Assembly (NCBI GenBank): GCA_017435305.1
Contig: JAFSFH010000017.1
Coordinates: forward strand, 1-8,024
From: Clostridia bacterium
GTDB lineage: Bacteria > Bacillota_A > Clostridia > Oscillospirales > Acutalibacteraceae
Reading direction: 5' to 3'
Length of the DNA: 8,024 bases
Shown piece after piece: positions 6,806 through 8,024 of this stretch. Every line of letters starts with the position of its first letter. Within the stretch, counting starts at the first letter, position 1. The notes under the pieces are model-generated. The model was not told the origin of the DNA, searched no databases, and was given only the letters and a program-made list of their open reading frames with translations. A program made the position numbers and the translations under genes.

Positions 6806-6834
6806 TAGACAAATCGGGCGTCCTGCGGTATAAT
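6806..6834 (+). promoter_or_regulatory. Near-consensus promoter of the 331-residue secreted protein
   Basis: TAGACA (6806-6811) and a perfect TATAAT (6829-6834) are exactly 17 bases apart, the best sigma-70-type promoter in the window. Transcription would start near 6841, giving a leader of roughly 30 bases to the ATG at 6873. It lies just downstream of the repeat cluster and implies strong expression independent of the upstream gene. Confidence 0.88.
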
Positions 6835-6872
6835 ACATCTGTAATCATCCTGCGTGAAAGGAGTTTTTTCTG

Positions 6873-7868
6873 ATGAAACGAATTAACGTAACCAAGCTGA
6901 CCGCGCTGTTGAGCGCGCTGGTGCTGATGGTGGGTGCCTTTGCGGTGCCGGTCAGCGCCGATAGCCCCTGGAACGACACTTTCCTGGATTGGGGCACCTG
7001 CGCCGAGCACGAATATACCGACGCTGCGGATATCTATTGCAACGTTTGCGAGTATCCCCGCGTGGTGATCCTCGCCCAGCCCAAGACCGCTACCTACGGC
7101 AAGGACGGTGCCACCGTTAAGGTGACGGTCAAGGCCGACGGCTACAGCGATCTGACCTATCGCTGGTATATTAAGAACGACGGCTCCTCCAAGTATTCCG
7201 AGTCCTCCATTAAGACCGACACCTACTCGGTGAAGCTCAGCGACAAGTCTCACAACCGCCGTCTGTACTGCGTGATCTCGGACGATCTGGGCAACGAGGT
7301 GAAGACCGCCACTTCCATCATCCGCCGTCAGGTGTCCATCTCCAAGCAGCCCTCCTCCGCCGCCGCTTACGCCAAAAAGGGCGCCAAGGCTTCGGTTAAG
7401 ATCACCGCTCTGGGCGACGGGCTCAAGTACACCTGGTACATTAAGAACGACGGCAAGACCTCTTACAGCAAGTCCTCCGTGACCTCCTCCACCTACTCTG
7501 TTACTATGAGCAGCAAGGTGAAGGGTCGCCGCTTGTACTGTGTCGTTAAGGACAAGTACGGCAAGTCCGTCCAGTCCAAGACCTTTATCCTGCGCGAGAG
7601 TGTCAGCATCGTAACCCAGCCCAAGACCGTGACCGTCAAGAAGAACGCCACCGCCAAGGTGACCGTCAAGGCGTCCGGCGACGGACTGAAGTATCAGTGG
7701 TATGTCAAGAACGACGGCGCTAAGAAGTACAGCAAGTCCTCCATCACCAAGTCCTATTACTCCGTGAAGATGGCCAGCAAGGTGAAGAACCGCCTGGTCT
7801 ACTGCGTGGTGACCGATAAGTACGGCAAGACCGTCAAGTCCACCACCGTCCGTCTGAAAATGAAATAA
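6873..7868 (+). CDS. Secreted protein with a CxxH/CxxC motif and three Ig-like repeats
   Basis: This 331-residue protein has no recognisable catalytic domain. The ATG follows AAAGGAG by about ten bases, and its signal peptide (K2, R3, K8, hydrophobic 9-25) is probably cleaved after VSA29. A short segment (43-63) has C43-x2-H46 and C56-x2-C59, resembling the H-x-Y...D-x-x-C-N-x-C-G-x-x-R motif found in clostridial surface proteins and possibly binding a metal. Three Ig-like repeats of about 88-90 residues follow (64-153, 154-243, 244-331), each with a WYIKN or WYVKN core, a Y-S-V strand and a YCV strand. They match the C-terminal repeats of the glycoside hydrolase and end in the same KMK. The last repeat has 19 Lys and 2 Arg against 3 Asp. 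No covalent anchor is present. It could be a cell-envelope or polysaccharide-binding protein; the function is unknown. Confidence 0.85.
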   Translation: MKRINVTKLTALLSALVLMVGAFAVPVSADSPWNDTFLDWGTCAEHEYTDAADIYCNVCEYPRVVILAQPKTATYGKDGATVKVTVKADGYSDLTYRWYIKNDGSSKYSESSIKTDTYSVKLSDKSHNRRLYCVISDDLGNEVKTATSIIRRQVSISKQPSSAAAYAKKGAKASVKITALGDGLKYTWYIKNDGKTSYSKSSVTSSTYSVTMSSKVKGRRLYCVVKDKYGKSVQSKTFILRESVSIVTQPKTVTVKKNATAKVTVKASGDGLKYQWYVKNDGAKKYSKSSITKSYYSVKMASKVKNRLVYCVVTDKYGKTVKSTTVRLKMK

Positions 7869-7869
7869 A

Positions 7870-8024
7870 CCTAGGGTAGAGCGACAAATCCGAACCCGCC
7901 TTAAAGCGGCGGATTTTGGCGCTTTTCACCCTATTTGTTCTCGAAAGGCATACAGCCTTTCATCGCCCAAATAGAATAAAAACCACTCAAAATCTGCTCG
8001 CTTTCAGGTCGCAGATTTTAGGAA
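7870..8024 (-). repeat. 155-bp multi-hairpin repeat, right copy (inverted, reaches window edge)
   Basis: This is the inverted copy of 103-257 with five substitutions. It starts one base after the TAA of the 331-residue protein, and the match continues to the last base, so the element probably extends beyond the window. One substitution turns a G-T wobble into a G-C pair in the long stem, another breaks an A-T pair, and the other three lie outside that stem. Unlike the left copy it is not followed by TAGGGGCGG, so the REP and the 155-bp unit are separable. Confidence 0.85.
7872..7933 (+). terminator. Candidate terminator of the 331-residue gene, supplied by the repeat
   Basis: Reading out of the gene, the first hairpin of the right repeat copy forms a long stem (GCGAC-AAATCCG paired with CGGATTTTGGCGC, plus CCGCC/GGCGG-type inner pairs). 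It is followed by only four T residues (7923-7926). No other terminator lies between the stop codon and the window end, so the repeat may end this transcript, but the T-run is weak. Confidence 0.4.

Noticed and set aside
6546..7253. Open frame of 235 codons on the - strand across the repeat gap
   Set aside because: It runs antisense to the 331-residue gene and through the terminator, MITE-like unit and REPs, and the product resembles nothing known to me.
5737..7868. Tandem Ig repeats considered as a CRISPR-like or minisatellite array
   Set aside because: The periodicity of about 265 bases matches whole protein domains with diverged sequence; it is coding repetition and not a DNA array.
103..8024. 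Composite transposon bounded by the 155-bp repeats
   Set aside because: No DDE or serine transposase lies between or within the repeats, no target duplication is visible, and the cargo includes the housekeeping gene recG, so a classical composite transposon is unlikely.

Overview
The window looks like part of a GC-rich chromosome of a Gram-positive, probably gut-associated Clostridia (Oscillospirales/Ruminococcaceae-like) bacterium. This is an inference. It rests on strong AGGAGG-type ribosome binding sites, secreted proteins with Lys-rich Ig-like repeats of a kind common in that group, GC-rich codon use in the host genes, and short dispersed palindromes built on 'GTAGGGGCGG...CCGCCC'. No rRNA, tRNA or CRISPR array is visible.

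Layout. Positions 1-301 hold no gene: a small perfect hairpin, then a 155-bp structured repeat (103-257) running directly into a REP-like palindrome. Next is a small REP-associated tyrosine transposase (RAYT, 302-790, +), which carries two inverted REP copies inside its own reading frame. It converges on recG (2855-822, -), and both genes share one perfect bidirectional terminator (790-823). recG diverges from a large secreted multidomain glycoside hydrolase (3037-6540, +), with opposed promoters in the gap. After a strong terminator comes a 330-bp gene-free stretch packed with repeats: a MITE-like unit and alternating REP palindromes. A second secreted protein follows from its own near-consensus promoter (6873-7868, +). 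It has three Ig-like repeats and no catalytic domain. One base after its stop codon the 155-bp repeat returns in inverted orientation (7870-8024) and reaches the window edge.

How the parts relate. recG is ordinary housekeeping DNA repair. The two secreted genes form a pair: they share the same basic Ig-like cassette at the C-terminus, nearly identical in DNA in places, but only the first carries a catalytic TIM barrel and jelly-roll carbohydrate-binding modules. The remaining DNA is mobile or structured sequence. The RAYT, its probable REP substrates in and around it, a MITE-like unit and the long inverted 155-bp repeats together make this a small repeat-rich island around otherwise normal genes. 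The points most worth following up are the inverted 155-bp multi-hairpin repeat bracketing about 7.6 kb, the REP copies embedded in frame in the RAYT gene, and the exchange of Ig cassettes between an enzyme and an enzyme-free secreted protein.
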